The notes: generated by a model not told the origin, from the sequence alone. DNA of 64,000 nt from Symsagittifera roscoffensis (GCF_963678635.1 NC_087062.1:17781789-17845788), one strand, 5' to 3'; counted from the first letter of the stretch, positions 26,901 to 42,000 are shown. A program made the numbers and translations.

Positions 26901-29900
26901 GAGTCATCTTTATAAACAACTTCTTTGTCCAGTGTTGGTAAATACTGAGTTTTTGTTCGAATGCGGATTGAATCTGTTTTTGCTAAGTTTATAAAAAAGT
27001 TTGATCGCATGAGTCAAAGAAAGATTGAAACTTTTCAAAGGAAACGGCTGATATTATCATTTGCAAATCAATATCATTATTTGCAAAAAACAATTAATAA
27101 AAAACTGAAATAAGTACTAATCTGATGATAAAATCACAAGCAATTGCACTCCTTGCCTGAATTTTACGAATCAATAATCGATTAAAGGTACTCTGTGTCA
27201 AAACTTGAACAAGAAAAAGTCGAATCAACTTTGAACCCAATAAGCAATCCATACACGTTGGTTGTATCGTGAAAGTCGGTTAACCTAGAAAACTTGGCGC
27301 CAAAAAAAAATGAAAACCATTTGCATTTTGTAACTTAAGCATCAAACCATCTCTAATATTAAAACTGAATCAAAAGACTCATATTATTGCATCATTTAAT
27401 TTTTTTGTTGACAAAATGATTTAGTTAACAATGAGTCAAATTATGATGGAAACAAGGAAGCCACAATATGATTACTTACAAAAAAACTATAAGAAGAACG
27501 GTGGGCGTTCAATGCTGCACTTCGCCCGGACAACTAGTTTATTTTTTAATAAATGCTCACTAGATATCAAATATGTATCTCTTCTCAGCTTTTAAAACTC
27601 AACCTACTCAGTGGTCTGCGGTTAAAGATCCAGAAACGCTTACAATTGAACTTCCGTTCAACTGTTGTTCAATTGAACCTTCATGTCTTCAATCAGAAGA
27701 CTTTCAAAATTCAATAAAACAGAAGCCCTGTTTACTGAGTTTTTGTTCGAATGTGAAATCTGTTTTGGCTAAGTTTACTTTTGAAAAGTATGAACCCATG
27801 GGTCAGAATTAAGGTTTGATGTTTTCGAAGGGAACAGCTGATATTATCATTTGCAAATCAATATCATCATTTGCAAAAAACAGTTCATAAATTTAAAAAG
27901 AAGACTTTTATCGCATTTTTCTCTTAAAAAGGAGGAATTGCATTTTAAAACATTTTTAAAAATATTGAAGCGTTTCATAACAGAGTTTATATCATAACAG
28001 TGTTTCATAATAGATTTCGTCGAAAAAGCTCAAGCTTCTAAATTTGTCAAAAGACTTTTTGTTTTTACTTACAAAAGATATTTTCACTATACTTTTGCGT
28101 TCTGAAATTAGTGAAAAACGAATTCCGACGTCAAAAAGAGCAGTTTTACAATGATATTACAGTTTATATTGGCATTTGAGGAAACGGTTGATATTACAAC
28201 TTGAGTATCACTTAAAATGTTCTTCTCTTGATTCATAGCATGATTTTGTTAACCGTGAGTTATAGTTGGATTGGATTGACTGTCAAAATTCTTGTTAACC
28301 AAAAAAAAACAAGATAGAGATTTAGTTACCAATGAGTCAAATTAAGATGAAAAGAAGGAAGCAACAATACGAGTAATTACAAAAAAAAACAACTGAAGAA
28401 CGATGAGCATTCAACGCTGCAGTTCGCCATGATAACTCCTTTTAGTGATTGCCAATTAGATATCAAATGTTTTCACATTTCGGCTTTCAAAAATCATCTA
28501 CTCAGTGGTTTGCGGTTAAAGATCCAGTAACGCTTTCGATTGAACTTTCATTCAATTACTTCAATTGAATTTTCATGCTTTCATTCAGATTACTTCCGAA
28601 ACTCAATAAAACAGAAGCCGTGTTACTCTTCTTGATCAAACGAAAATGAAAACTCAATTAATTGCCATGATAACAAAACAAAAGCCTCTCAGGAAAAAAA
28701 AATACTGAAAAAACGCAGATAATTGAAGATTGAAAATCTCTCTCTTGAAGATTTAAAGTTTCTAACTTTATGTTCGACTCCCCTCTCTCCTGCTATAAAC
28801 AACAAGAAAAAAAAGAAAAAGAAACATCAGAAATATTTACAAAGTCACTCATTTCATTGGTCAAAGTTTCGTTGAAAAAAACTTCGAAACCCCGAGTCAT
28901 CTTTATAAACAACTTCTTTGTCCAGTGTTGGTAAATAGTGAGTTTTTGTTCGAATGCGGATTGAATCTGTTTTTGCTAAAAACTGAAATAAGCACTAATC
29001 TGATGATAAAATCACAAGCGATTGCACTCCTTGCCTAAATTTCACGATTCAATAATCGATTAAAGGTACTCTGTGTCAAAACTTGAACAAGAAAGAGTCG
29101 AATCAACTTTGAACCCAATAAGCAAACCATACACGTTGGTTGTATCGTGAAATTTGGTTAACCTAGAAAACTTGGAGCTGAAAAAATTGAAAACCATTTG
29201 CATTTTGTAACTTAAGCATCAAACCATCTCTAATATTAAAACTGAATCAGAAGACTCATATTATTGCATCATTTAATTTTTTCGTTGACAAAATGATTTA
29301 GTTAACAATGAGTCAAATTATGATGGAAACAAGGAAGCCACAATATGATTACTTACAAAAAAAACTGTAAGAAGAACGGTGGGCGTTCAATGCTGCACTT
29401 CGCCCGGACAACTAGTTTCTTTTTTAATAAATGCTCACTAGATATCAAATATGTATCTCTTCTCAGCTTTTAAAACTCAATCTACTCAGTGGTCTGCGGT
29501 TCAAGATCCAGAAACGCTTACAATTGAACTTCCGTTCAACTGTTGTTCAATTGAACCTTCAAGCATTCAATCAGAAGACTTTCAAAATTCAATAAAACAG
29601 AAGCCCTGTTTACTGAGTTTTTGTTCGAATGTGAAATCTGTTTTGGCTAAGTTTACTTTTGAAAAGTATGAACCCATGGGTCAGAATTAAGGTTTGATGT
29701 TTTCGAAGGGAACAGCTGATATTATCATTTGCAAATCAATATCATCATTTGCAAAAAACAGTTCATAAATTTAAAAAGAAGACTTTTATCGCATTTTTCT
29801 CTTAAAAAGGAGGAATTGCATTTTAAAACATTTTTAAAAATATTGAAGCGTTTCATAACAGAGTTTATATCATAACAGTGTTTCATAATAGATTTCGTCG

Positions 29901-31990
29901 AAAAAGCTCAAGCTTCTAAATTTGTCAAAAGACTTTTTGTTTTTACTTACAAAAGATATTTCACTATACTTTTGCGTTCTGAAATTAGTGAAAAACGAAT
30001 TCCGACGTCAAAAAGAGCAGTTTTACAATGATATTACAGTTTATATTGGCATTTGAGGAAACGGTTGATATTACAACTTGAGTATCACTTAAAATGTTCT
30101 TCTCTTGATTCATAGCATGATTTTGTTAACCGTGAGTTATAGTTGGATTGGATTGACTGTCAAAATTCTTGTTAACCAAAAAAAAAACAAGATAGAGATT
30201 TAGTTACCAATGAGTCAAATTAAGATGAAAAGAAGGAAGCAACAATACGAGTAATTACAAAAAAACAACTGAAGAACGATGAGCATTCAACGCTGCAGTT
30301 CGCCATGATAACTCCTTTTAGTGATTGCCAATTAGATATCAAATGTTTTCACATTTCGGCTTTCAAAAATCATCTACTCAGTGGTTTGCGGTTTAAGATC
30401 CAGTAACGCTTTCGATTGAACTTTCATTCAATTACTTCAATTGAATTTTCATGCTTTCATTCAGATTACTTCCGAAACTCAATAAAACAGAAGCCGTGTT
30501 ACTCTTCTTGATCAAACGAAAATGAAAACTCAATTAATTGCCATGATAACAAAACAAAAGCCTCTCAGGAAAAAAAATACTGAAAAAACGCAGATAATTG
30601 AAGATTGAAAATCTCTCTCTTGAAGATTTAAAGTTTCTAACTTTATGTTCGACTCCCCTCTCTCCTGCTATAAACAACAAGAAAAAAAAGAAAAAGAAAC
30701 ATCAGAAATATTTACAAAGTCACTCATTTCATTGGTCAAAGTTTCGTTGAAAAAAACTTCGAAACATCGAGTCATCTTTATAAACAACTTCTTTGTCCAG
30801 TGTTGGTAAATAGTGAGTTTTTGTTCGAATGCGGATTGAATCTGTTTTTGCTAAAAACTGAAATAAGCACTAATCTGATGATAAAATCACAAGCGATTGC
30901 ACTCCTTGCCTAAATTTCACGATTCAATAATCGATTAAAGGTACTCTGTGTCAAAACTTGAACAAGAAAGAGTCGAATCAACTTTGAACCCAATAAGCAA
31001 ACCATACACGTTGGTTGTATCGTGAAATTTGGTTAACCTAGAAAACTTGGAGCTGAAAAAATTGAAAACCATTTGCATTTTGTAACTTAAGCATCAAACC
31101 ATCTCTAATATTAAAACTGAATCAGAAGACTCATATTATTGCATCATTTAATTTTTTCGTTGACAAAATGATTTAGTTAACAATGAGTCAAATTATGATG
31201 GAAACAAGGAAGCCACAATATGATTACTTACAAAAAAAAACTATAAGAAGAACGGTGGGCGTTCAATGCTGCACTTCGCCCGGACAACTAGTTTCTTTTT
31301 TAATAAATGCTCACTAGATATCAAATATGTATCTCTTCTCAGCTTTTAAAACTCAACCTACTCAGTGGTCTGCGGTTCAAGATCCAGAAACGCTTACAAT
31401 TGAACTTCCGTTCAACTGTTGTTCAATTGAACCTTCAAGCATTCAATCAGAAGACTTTCAAAATTCAATAAAACAGAAGCCCTGTTTACTGAGTTTTTGT
31501 TCGAATGTGAAATCTGTTTTGGCTAAGTTTACTTTTGAAAAGTATGAACCCATGGGTCAGAATTAAGGTTTGATGTTTTCGAAGACAACAGCTGATATTA
31601 TCATTTGCAAATCAATATCATCATTTGCAAAAAACAGTTCATAAATCTGGTTAAAAGACTTTTATCGCATTTTCTGTTAAAAAGGAGGAATTGCATTTTA
31701 AAAACCTTTTAAAAATATTGAAGCGTTTCATAACAGAGTTTATATCATAACAGTGTTTCATAATAGATTTCGTCGAAAAAGCTCAAGCTTCTAAAATTGT
31801 CCAAAAACTTTTTGTTTTTACTTACAAAGGATATTTTCACTATAATTTTGGGTTTTGAAATTAGTGAAAAACGAATTCCGACGTCAAAAAGAGCACTTTT
31901 AGAATGATATTACAGTTTATATTGACATTTGAGGAAACGGTTGATATTAAAACTTTAGTATCATTGAAAAAGTTCTTCTCTTGATTCATA
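11984..31990. repeat. Higher-order tandem array, family A/B (about 1.9-2.0-kb units)
   Basis: The anchor GTTCGACTCC recurs at about 11986, 13993, 15852, 17818, 19785, 21776, 23764, 25754, 26777, 28772 and 30647. Spacing is 1,859-2,007 bp apart from one 1,023-bp step. Each unit has two diverged half-units. The A half carries CTGCACTTCGCC (12719, 14729, 16620, 20527, 22517, 24504, 27515, 29393, 31268; about 18548 is altered). The B half carries CGCTGCAGTTCGCCATG (13637, 15497, 19456, 21420, 23411, 25400, 26425, 28417, 30291; 17471 altered). Copies from about 19.8 kb onwards are closer to each other than those on the left. Short open frames (61-117 codons) recur with the units and show no coding features; several sit at the same place in each unit simply because the units are copies. 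Confidence 0.92.
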
Positions 31991-34900
31991 GCATGGTTTT
32001 TGTCACCCGTGAGTTATTGTTGAATTGCATGGACTGTCAAAATTCCCATTATGTCTGAAAACTTAAAAACAACCAACTCAAACTGTTTGCTAACCATGGA
32101 AAATAAAATTAACGGATAATTGCTCACAAACTATTGACTCTTTTTGATTTTGTGTTCGACTTGAAAGGATGTTGTTGACATTTACATTGGATATGTTTAT
32201 TTTCCAAGTATTCTTTTAAAAAACAGACACTTAACTTAAAAAAACCCACGAAGCATTCCTGCCAATCACTAAACATTCCTGAAAACAAAAAGCGAGGTAA
32301 ATTTACCTCCAAATAGCCAAGACTTCATCACTTTTTCTCCTAAAAAGTGGGTATTAAGTTTTAAAACGCGTCTACTTAGATAAAAGCGTTTCATAACAGA
32401 TTTTAATGGGATTGGCTTTTTGGTTGAAAAAAAAAATACCGCCCTATTCTTTTAAGTACAACAGAAAAACAAATCTAACTTATTTTTCAAGATCAATATA
32501 TTTCAAGTAGAATATACAAAACTAAAAATCAACTCCGTTTAAAAACAACCAGTAAGAAAAACACCTTTCAAAATATGATATCTTATTGATTTTATAGCTA
32601 ATGACAAACTGCTGGCAAAATCGGCAAGCTCAAGCTTCTGAACTGCTCTCAAGCTTCTGAACTGCTCAAAAAAGTTCTTTTTACTTAAAAAGGATAATTT
32701 CACTAAACTTTTACGTTCTGAATTCACTGAAAAAAAAATTTTCCGACGTCAAAATGAGCAGTTTTAGGTTGATATTACTGGTGATATTGGCAAATGAGGA
32801 AAAGGTTGATAATACAACTTGAGTATCACTGAAAATTGTATGGTTTTGATTTATCACAGGTTTGGTGTTAACCATGAGTTAAAATTGAATTGGATTGACT
32901 GTCAAATTTCCTATTATCTATGAAAAATTAACAATAACTAACTCAAACTGTTTACAAGACAAAAAAATAAAGCCCTATTCGTTAATGTACATCAGAAACA
33001 AACATATCGAACAGATTTTTGCAAGATCAGTACCTCTCCAGCAGATTATACAAAAATCAATTTCATTCGAATCAACGAGCAAGAAAACCACCCTTCAAAA
33101 AAGTGAGCTCAAGCTACTGGTCAGCAAAAACTTTTTCATTTAAATCGGACTAGGATTTTTCACTATACTTTTATGTTCTGAAATCAGTAAAAAAATGATT
33201 CCCGACGTCAAAATGAGCAGTTTTAGGTTAATATTACAGTTGATATTGGCATTTAAGGAAACGGTTGATATTACAACTTGAGTATCACTGAAAATGTTCT
33301 TCTCTTGATTCATAGCATGGTTTTTGTCAACCGTGAGTTATAGTTGAATTAGATTGACTGTCAAAATTTCCATTGTCTGAACAATTGACATTTTGTTTTT
33401 ACTTACAAAGGATATTTTCACTTTACTTTTATGTTCTGAATTTACTGAAAAAAATTCCGACGTCAAAATGAGCAGTTTTAGGTTGATATTACTGTTGATA
33501 TTGGCAAATGAGGAAAAGGTTGATATTACAACTTCAGTATCACTGAAAATTGTCTGGTTTTGATTTATCACAGGTTTGGTGTAAACCCTGAGTTAAAATT
33601 GAATTGGATTGACTGTCAAATTTCCTATTATCTATGAAAAATTAACAATAACTAACTCAAACTGTTTGGTAACTATGAAATTAAAATTGAACTGCTAATT
33701 GCTCTCAATCTATCGACTGTTTTTTGATTTTATTTGTTCGACATGTAAGACTGTTAATGACATTTACATTGGATAAGTTTTTTTCATAGTATTATTTTAA
33801 AAATTAGGCCTGTAATTTCAACAAAAAATAACATTCAAGCCACAATTTTCTGAAAACAACAAGAGGGAAAAAATATTTCCTATTAGCCAAGACTTGCATC
33901 GCATTTTTCACCTAAAAAGGAAAGAAAGCGTTCTGAAACGCGTTTACTTCGATAACAGCGTATCACAACAGAATTTGTTGGGACAGGCTTTTTGGTTATA
34001 GAAAAAAACAAGAGAAAAAATTAAAGCCCTATTCGTTAATGTAAATCAGAAACAAACATATCGAACAGATTTTTGCATGATCAGTATCTTTCCAGCAGAT
34101 TATACAAAAATCAAAAATCAATTTCATTCAAAATCAACGAGCAAGAAAACCACCCTTCAAAAATGTGAGCTCAAGCTACTGGTCAACAAAAAAAATTTCA
34201 TTTAAATCGGACTAGGATATTTTCACTATACTTTTATGTTCTGAAATCAGTGAAAAAATGATTCCCGACTTCAAAATGAGCAATTTTAATTTAATATTAC
34301 AGTTGATATTGGCATTTAAGGAAACGGTTGATATTACAACTTGAGTATCATTGAAAATGTTCTTCTCTTGATTCATAGCATGGTTTTTGTCAACCTGAGT
34401 TATAGTTGAATTGGATTGACTGTCAAAATTTCCATTGTCTGAACAATTAACTTTTTGTTTTACTTACAAAGGATATTTTCACTTTACTTTTACGTTCTGA
34501 ATTTACTGAAAAAAAATTCCGACGTCAAACTGAGCAGTTTTAGGTTGATATTACTGTTGATATTGGCAAATGAAGAAAAGGTTGATATTACAACTTGAGT
34601 ATCACTGAAAATTGTCTGGTTTTGATTTATCACAGGTTTGGTGTTAACCATGAGTTAAAATTGAATTGGATTGACTGTCAAATTTCCTATTATCTGTGAA
34701 AAATTAACAATAACTAACTCAAACTGTTTGCTAACTATGGAATTAAAATTGAATGGCTAATTGCTCTCAAGCTATCGACTGTTTTTTGATTTTATTTGTT
34801 CGACATGTAAGACTGTTAATGACATTTACATTGGATAAGTTTTTTTCATAGTAATATTTTAAAAATTAGGCCTGTAATTTCAAAAAAAATAACATTCAAG

Positions 34901-35715
34901 CCACAATTTTCTGAAAACAATAAGCGGGAAAAAATATTTCCAATTAGCCAAGACTTGCATCGCATTTTTCACCGAAAAAGGAAAGAAAGCGTTTTGAAAC
35001 GTGTTTACTTCGATAACAGCGTTTCACAACAGAACTTATTGGGACTGGATTTTTGGTTATAGAAAAAAAACAAGACATGAAATTAAAGCCCTATTCGTTA
35101 ATGTACATCAGAAACAAACGTATTGAAGAAATTGTTGCAAGATCAGTATCTTTCCAGCAGATTAAACAAAACCAAAAATCAATTTCATTCAAAATCAACG
35201 AGCAAGAAAACCACCCTTCAAAAATGTGAGCTCAAGCTACTGGTCAGCAAAATTTTTTTCATTTAAATCGGACTAGGATTTTTTCACTATACTTTTATGT
35301 TCTGAAATCAGTAAAAAAATGATTCCCGACGTCAAAATGAGCAGTTTTAGGTTAATATTACAGTTGATATTGGCATTTAAGGAAACAATTGATATTACAA
35401 CTTGAGTATCACAGAAAATGTCTCCTCTTGATTCATATCATGGTTTTTGTCAACCGTGAAATACAGTTGAATTGGATTGACTGTCAAAATTTCCATTGTC
35501 TGAAAACTTAAAAAAAAAAACTCAAACATTTTGCTAACCATGGACTTTAAAATTAACGGATCATTGCTCTCAAACTATTGACTGTTTTTTGATTTGGTGT
35601 TCTACTTGAAAGGATGTTGTTGACATTTATATTGGATAAGTTTATTTTCAAGTATTCTTTTAAAAAATAGACCAGTAACTTAAGAAAAACCACTAAGCAT
35701 TCCTGCCAGTCACTT
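31991..35715. repeat. Tandem array, family C, first block (about 1.06-kb units)
   Basis: The anchor CTATTCGTTAATGTA recurs at about 32977, 34031 and 35090 (steps 1,054 and 1,059). The anchor GGATTGACTGTCAAATTTCC recurs at about 32893, 33605 and 34671. Units contain a core of about 280 bp shared with family A/B. The left edge is blurred because the switch from A/B falls at this core. The right edge is near TTAAATATTCTCGTTAAC at about 35,705-35,730. No coding signal. Confidence 0.85.
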
Positions 35716-38700
35716 AAATATTCTCGTTAACTAGAGCCATTTAAACAAATTTATCGCCAGCTCCATCTCGAAAACAAACAAGATTGAGATTCAGTTAGCA
35801 ATGAGTCAAATTATGATGCAATCAAGGATTCAAAAATACGAGTATAAATATTTAAAAAATAATAGAAGAATGGTGGGCGTTCAATGCTGCACTTCGCCGG
35901 GACAACTACTTTTTCACTAGTTTCTAACTGGAAATCAAATATGCCTTCGCTTCTCCGCTTTTAAAATTCAATCTACTCAGTGGTCAGCAGTTAAAGACCC
36001 AGAAACGCTTACAATTCAACTTTCATTCAATTGAACTTTAACTCATTTATTCCGAAAATTTTCAAATTTCAGTAAAACAGAAACCGAGTTACTGTGTTGG
36101 ATCAAAACGAAAATGAAAATGCTATTAATTGCCATGATTACAGAACAAAAGCCTCACAGTCATTCAATTAATTTGTGAAACTTTCATTGAACAAAACTAT
36201 AAAACGCCGAGTCATCTTTAGGAACAAAAAGTTTGTCGAGTGTTGCGAAGAAAATCTGTTTTACTAAGTTTAATTTAAAAAAGTATTATCGCATCAGTTA
36301 GAATTAAGGTTGGAAATTTTCAAGGAAACCCGCTGATATTATCATATGTAAGTCAACAAAACCAATTGCAAAAACAGTTCATAAAAAGTTGAAATAAACG
36401 CTAACTTGACTATGAACTTACAAGCAATTGAACTCCTTGCCTATATTTCAAGATGGAATAATTGATTAAACGTAATCTAAGCCATAAAATTTACCAATAA
36501 AGCTTCAAGTCAACTTTTTGAACCCAATAAGCAACCCGGAAACTTTGTTGCATCGTGAAACTTGGCACATCTGGAAAACTAGCGGCTCAAAAACTTCAAA
36601 AAAACCATTTGAATTTTGTAACTTATGCATCAAACCTTCTCTAGTAATTTAAACTGAACTAAAAGATTTAAACTATTGCATCGTTAAATATTCTCGCTAA
36701 CCATAGCCATAAAATTATTTTATCCTAACCTCCATCTCGAAAACAAACAAGGTAGAGATTCAGTTAGCAATGAGTCAAATTATGATGCAGTCAAGGATGC
36801 AGAGATACGAGAACTAAAAAAAATAGAATAATGATGAGCGTTTAATGCTGCACTTCGCCTTGACAACTAGTTTTTTAGTACTTCATAACTAGATATCAAA
36901 TATGTCTTCGCTTCTCGGCTTTTAAGAACCAATCTACTCAGTGGTCTGCGGATAAAGATCCAGAAACGCTAACAATTGAAATTTCAGTCATTTTGTTCAA
37001 TTGAACTTTCATGCATTCAATCAGAACATTTTCAAACTTCAGTAAAACAGAAACCGAGTAACCGTTCTTGATCAAAACGAAAAAAAATGCTATCAATTGC
37101 CATGATTACAAAACTAAAACCTCTCAGGAAAAATAATGAAAAAACAGAGAAACTTGCAAGCAATTGAATTCCTTGTCTATACTTCACTGTTACCAATGAG
37201 TCAAATTAAGATGAAAAGAAGGAAGCAAAAATACGAGTACTTACAAAAAAAATAATTGAAAAACGATGAGCATTCAATGCTGCAGTTCGCCATGACAACT
37301 GTTTTTTTAGTGATTTCCTATTAGATATCAAATGTCTTCACATTTTGGTTTTCAAAAATCATCTACTCAGTGGTGTGCGGTTAGAGATCCAATAACGCTT
37401 TCGATTGAACTTTCATTCAATTACTTCAATTGAACTTTCATGCGTTCATTCAGATTATTTCAAAACTCAATAAAACAGAAGCCGTGTTACTCTTTTTGAT
37501 CAAACGAAAACGAAAACTCAATTAATTGCCATAACAAAAAAGCCTCTCAGGAAAAAAATATTGAAAAAATGCAGATAATTGAAGATTGAAAATCTCTCCC
37601 TTGAAGATTTAAAGTTTCTAACTTTATGTTGGACTACTTTCACTCCTGCTATAAACAACAAGAAAAAAAAGAAAAAGAAACATCAGAAACATTTACAAAG
37701 TCACTTATTTCATTGGTCAAAGTTTCGTTGAACAAAAATTCGAAAACCCGAGTCATCTTTATTAACAACTTATTTGTTCAGTGTTGGCAAATACTGAGTT
37801 TTTGTTCGAATGCGGATTAAATCTGTTTTGCTATGTTTAATAAAAAAGTATGATCGCATGAGTCAAAGAAAGATTGAAACTTTTCAGAGGAAACGCCTGA
37901 TAATATCATTTGCAAATCAATATCATTATTTGCAAAAAAACGGTTCATAAACAATTGAAATAAGCACTAATCTGATGATAAAATCACAAGCAATTGAACT
38001 CCTTGCCTAAATTTCATGATTGAATAATTGATTAAAGGTATTCTGTGTCAAAACTTCAACAAGAAAGAGTCGGACCAATTTGGAACCCAATAAGCAATCC
38101 CTACACGGTGGTTGTATCTTGAAACTCCGTTAAACTAAAAAGCTTAACAAATTGAAAACCATTTGCATTTTGTCACTTAAGCATCAAACCTTCTCTAATA
38201 GTTAAACTGAATCAAAAGGCTCACATTATTACATCATTAAATTTTTTGATAACATAAAACAAAATGATTTAGTTGACAATGAGTCAAATTATGATGAAAA
38301 CAAGAAAGCAGAAATATGAGTACTTACAAAAAACTATTAGAAGAACGGTGGGCGTTCAATGCTGCACTTCGCCGGGACAACTAGTTTCTTTTTTAACAAT
38401 TGCTGACTAGATATCAAATGTCTCCGCTTTTAAAACTCAACATACTCAGTGGTCTGCGTTTAAAGATCCAGAAACGCTTACAATTGAACTTCCATTCAAT
38501 TGTTGTTCAATTGAACTTTCATGCATTCAATCAGAACACTTTCAAAATTCAATAAAACAAACCCTGTTCACTGAGTTTTTGTTCGAATGTGAATGAAATC
38601 TGTTTTGGCTAAGTTTAATTTTGAAAAGTATGAACCCATGGGTCAGAACTAGGGTTTGATTGTTTTCGAAGGGAACAGCTGATATTATCATTTGCAAATC

Positions 38701-39060
38701 AATATCATCATTTGCAAAAAACAGTTCATAAATCTGGTTAAAAGACTTTTATCGCATTTTCTGTTAAAAAGGAGGAATTGCATTTTAAAACACTTTTAAA
38801 AATATTGAAGCGTTTCATAACAGAGTTTATATCATAACAGTGTTTCATAATAGATTTCGTCGAAAAAGCTCACGCTTCTAAATTTGTCAAAAGACTTTTT
38901 GTTTTTACTTACAAAGGATATTTTCACTATACTTTTGCGTTCTGAAATTAGTGAAAAACGAATTCCGACGTCAAAAAGAGCAGTTTTAGAATGATATTAC
39001 AAATTATATTGGCATTTGAGGAAACGGTTGATATTACAACTTGAGTATCACTGAAAATTG
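35716..39060. repeat. Family A/B array, second and more diverged block
   Basis: A-half anchors lie at about 35885, 36849 and 38363 and a B-half anchor at about 37277. The first two A halves are older (more substitutions, shorter), while 37.2-39.06 kb is close in sequence to the main A/B block. The block ends inside the shared core at ...GAGTATCACTGAAAATT, after which the sequence is family C. Confidence 0.85.
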
Positions 39061-42000
39061 TCTGCTTTTAATTTTATAGCATGCTTGGTGTTAACCATGA
39101 GTTATAGTTGAATTGGATTGACTCTCAAATTTCCTACAAAATAAAAGAAAACTTAACAAAAACTAACTCATACTACTTGCTAACTATGGGCTTAAAAACT
39201 AACGGATCAATATTCTCAAACTATCGGCTGTTTTTGTGTTCGACTTGATAGGATATTATCGACATTAATATTGGATAAGTTTTTTTCCAAGTATTCTTTT
39301 ACAAATTAGACCAGTATGTGGAAAAACCACTAAACATTCGTGCCACAATCTTTTGAAAACAAAAAGCGAGGAAAGTTTACCTCCGAATAGCCAAGACTTT
39401 AATCGCATTTGTCTCCTACTAAAAAAATTGGGTAATGCGTTTTGAAACGAGTTTACTTAATTTAAAGCGTTTCATAACAAATTTTATTGGAACAGGCTTC
39501 TGTGTTAAAACAAAAACATAAAATTACCACCCTATTCTTTAAAGTACATCAAAAAAAACATATCAAACATGTTTTTCAAGACTAGTACCTTTCAAGTAGA
39601 ATATACAAAACCAAAAATCAATTCCGTTCATAATCAACCAGCAAGAACATCACCCTTCAAAATATGATATCTTATTGATTTTATAGCTAATGACAAACAG
39701 CTGGCAAGATCGGCAAGCTCAAGCTTTTGAACTGGTCAAAAAAGTTCTTTTTACTCAAAAAGGATAATTTCACTATACTTTTACGTTCTGATTTTAATGA
39801 AAAAAAATTCCGACGTCAAAATGAGCAGTTTTAGGTTAATTGCTGTCAAGCTATCGACTGTTTTTGATTTTAATTGTTCGACTTGTAAGGCTGTTGTTGA
39901 CATCTAAATTGGAATCTGAAGTATTCTTTTAAAAAGTAGGCCTGAATTTCAAAACAAATTAACATTCATGCTAAAATTTTTTAACAATAAACGGGAAAGA
40001 ATTTATTTTTAATTAGCCAAGACTTTCATCGCATTTTTCTCATAAAAAGGAAACAATGCGTTTTGAAACGCGTTTACTTAAATTTAAGCGTTTCATAACA
40101 AATTTTATTGGGACTGGCTTCTGTGTTAAAAAATAAACATATAGTACCGCCCTATTCTTTTATGTACACCAGAAAAACACATCCAACTTATTTTTCAAGA
40201 CCAGTACCTTTCAAGTAGAATATACAAAACCAAATATCAATTCCATTCATAATCAACCAGCAAGAACATCACCCTTCAAAACATGATATCTTCTTGGTTA
40301 TATGGTTAAGGGCAATTTGCTGGCAACATCGATGAGCTCAAGCTTCTGAACTGGTCAAAAAAGTTCTTTTTACTTAAAAAGGATAACTTCACTATACTTT
40401 TACGTTCTGATTTTAGTGAAAAAAAATTTCCGCCGTCAAAATGAGCAGTTTTAGGTTGATATTACAGTTGATATTGGCATTTAAGGAAACGGTTGATATT
40501 ACAACTTGAGTATCACTGAAAATTGTCTGCTTTTAATTTATAGCATGCTTGGTGTTAACCATGAGTTATGGTTTATTTTATTTGGCTTTGAAAATTCCCA
40601 TTATGTAATAACACTTAACCATAACTAACTCAAACTGTTTGCTAACCAAGGACTTAAAAACTAACGGATCATTACTCTCATACTATCGGCTGTTTTTTGT
40701 TTTTGTGTTCGACTTGAAAGGATATTATCGACATTTATATTGGATAAGTTTATTTTCCACGTATTCTTTTTAAATTAGACCAGTATGTGGAAAAACCACT
40801 TAAAATTCGTGCCACAATCTTTTGAAAACAAAAAGCGAGGAAAGTTTACCTCCGAATAGCCAAGACTTTAATCGCATTTGTCTCCTACTAAAAAAATTGG
40901 GTAATGCGTTTTGAAACGAGTTTACTTAATTTAAAGCGTTTCATAACAAATTTTATTGGGACAGGCTTCTGTGTTAAAACAAAAACATAAAATTACCACC
41001 CTATTCTTTAAAGTACATCAAAAAAAACATATCAAACATGTTTTTCAAGACTAGTACCTTTCAAGTAGAATATACAAAACCAAAAATCAATTCCATTCAT
41101 AATCAACCAGCAAGAACATCACCCTTCAAAATATGATATCTTATTGATTTTATTACAACTTGATATTACAACTTGAGTATCACTGAAAATTGTCTGCTTT
41201 TAATTTTATAGCATGCTTGGTGTTAACCATGAGTTATAGTTGAATTGGATTGACTCTCAAATTTCCTACAAAATAAAAGAAAACTTAACAAAAACTAACT
41301 CATACTACTTGCTAACTATGGGCTTAAAAACTAACGGATCAATATTCTCAAACTATCGGCTGTTTTTGTGTTCGACTTGATAGGATATTATCGACATTAA
41401 TATTGGATAAGTTTTTTTCCAAGTATTCTTTTACAAATTAGACCAGTATGTGGAAAAACCACTTAACATTCGTGCCACAATCTTTTGAAAACAAAAAGCG
41501 AGGAAAGTTTACCTCCGAATAGCCAAGACTTTAATCGCATTTGTCTCCTACTAAAAAAATTGGGTAATGCGTTTTGAAACGAGTTTACTTAATTTAAAGC
41601 GTTTCATAACAAATTTTATTGGAACAGGCTTCTGTGTTAAAACAAAAACATAAAATTACCACCCTATTCTTTAAAGTACATCAAAAAAAAACATATCAAA
41701 CATGTTTTTCAAGACTAGTACCTTTCAAGTAGAATATACAAAACCAAAAATCAATTCCGTTCATAATCAACCAGCAAGAACATCACCCTTCAAAATATGA
41801 TATCTTATTGATTTTATAGCTAATGACAAACAGCTGGCAAGATCGGCAAGCTCAAGCTTTTGAACTGGTCAAAAAAGTTCTTTTTACTCAAAAAGGATAA
41901 TTTCACTATACTTTTACGTTCTGATTTTAATGAAAAAAAATTCCGACGTCAAAATGAGCAGTTTTAGGTTAATTGCTGTCAAGCTATCGACTGTTTTTGA

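Noticed and set aside
23651-30800. Other repeated 61-117-codon frames in A/B units
   Set aside because: Low-complexity K/F/S-rich peptides overlapping A/T runs; they follow the repeat period only.
24559-31566. Nearly identical 79-codon open frame (MYLFSAFKTQ...) in four successive A halves
   Set aside because: Same position in near-identical repeat units, absent as an open frame in the older units, and no start context, domain or homology; explained by recent duplication.
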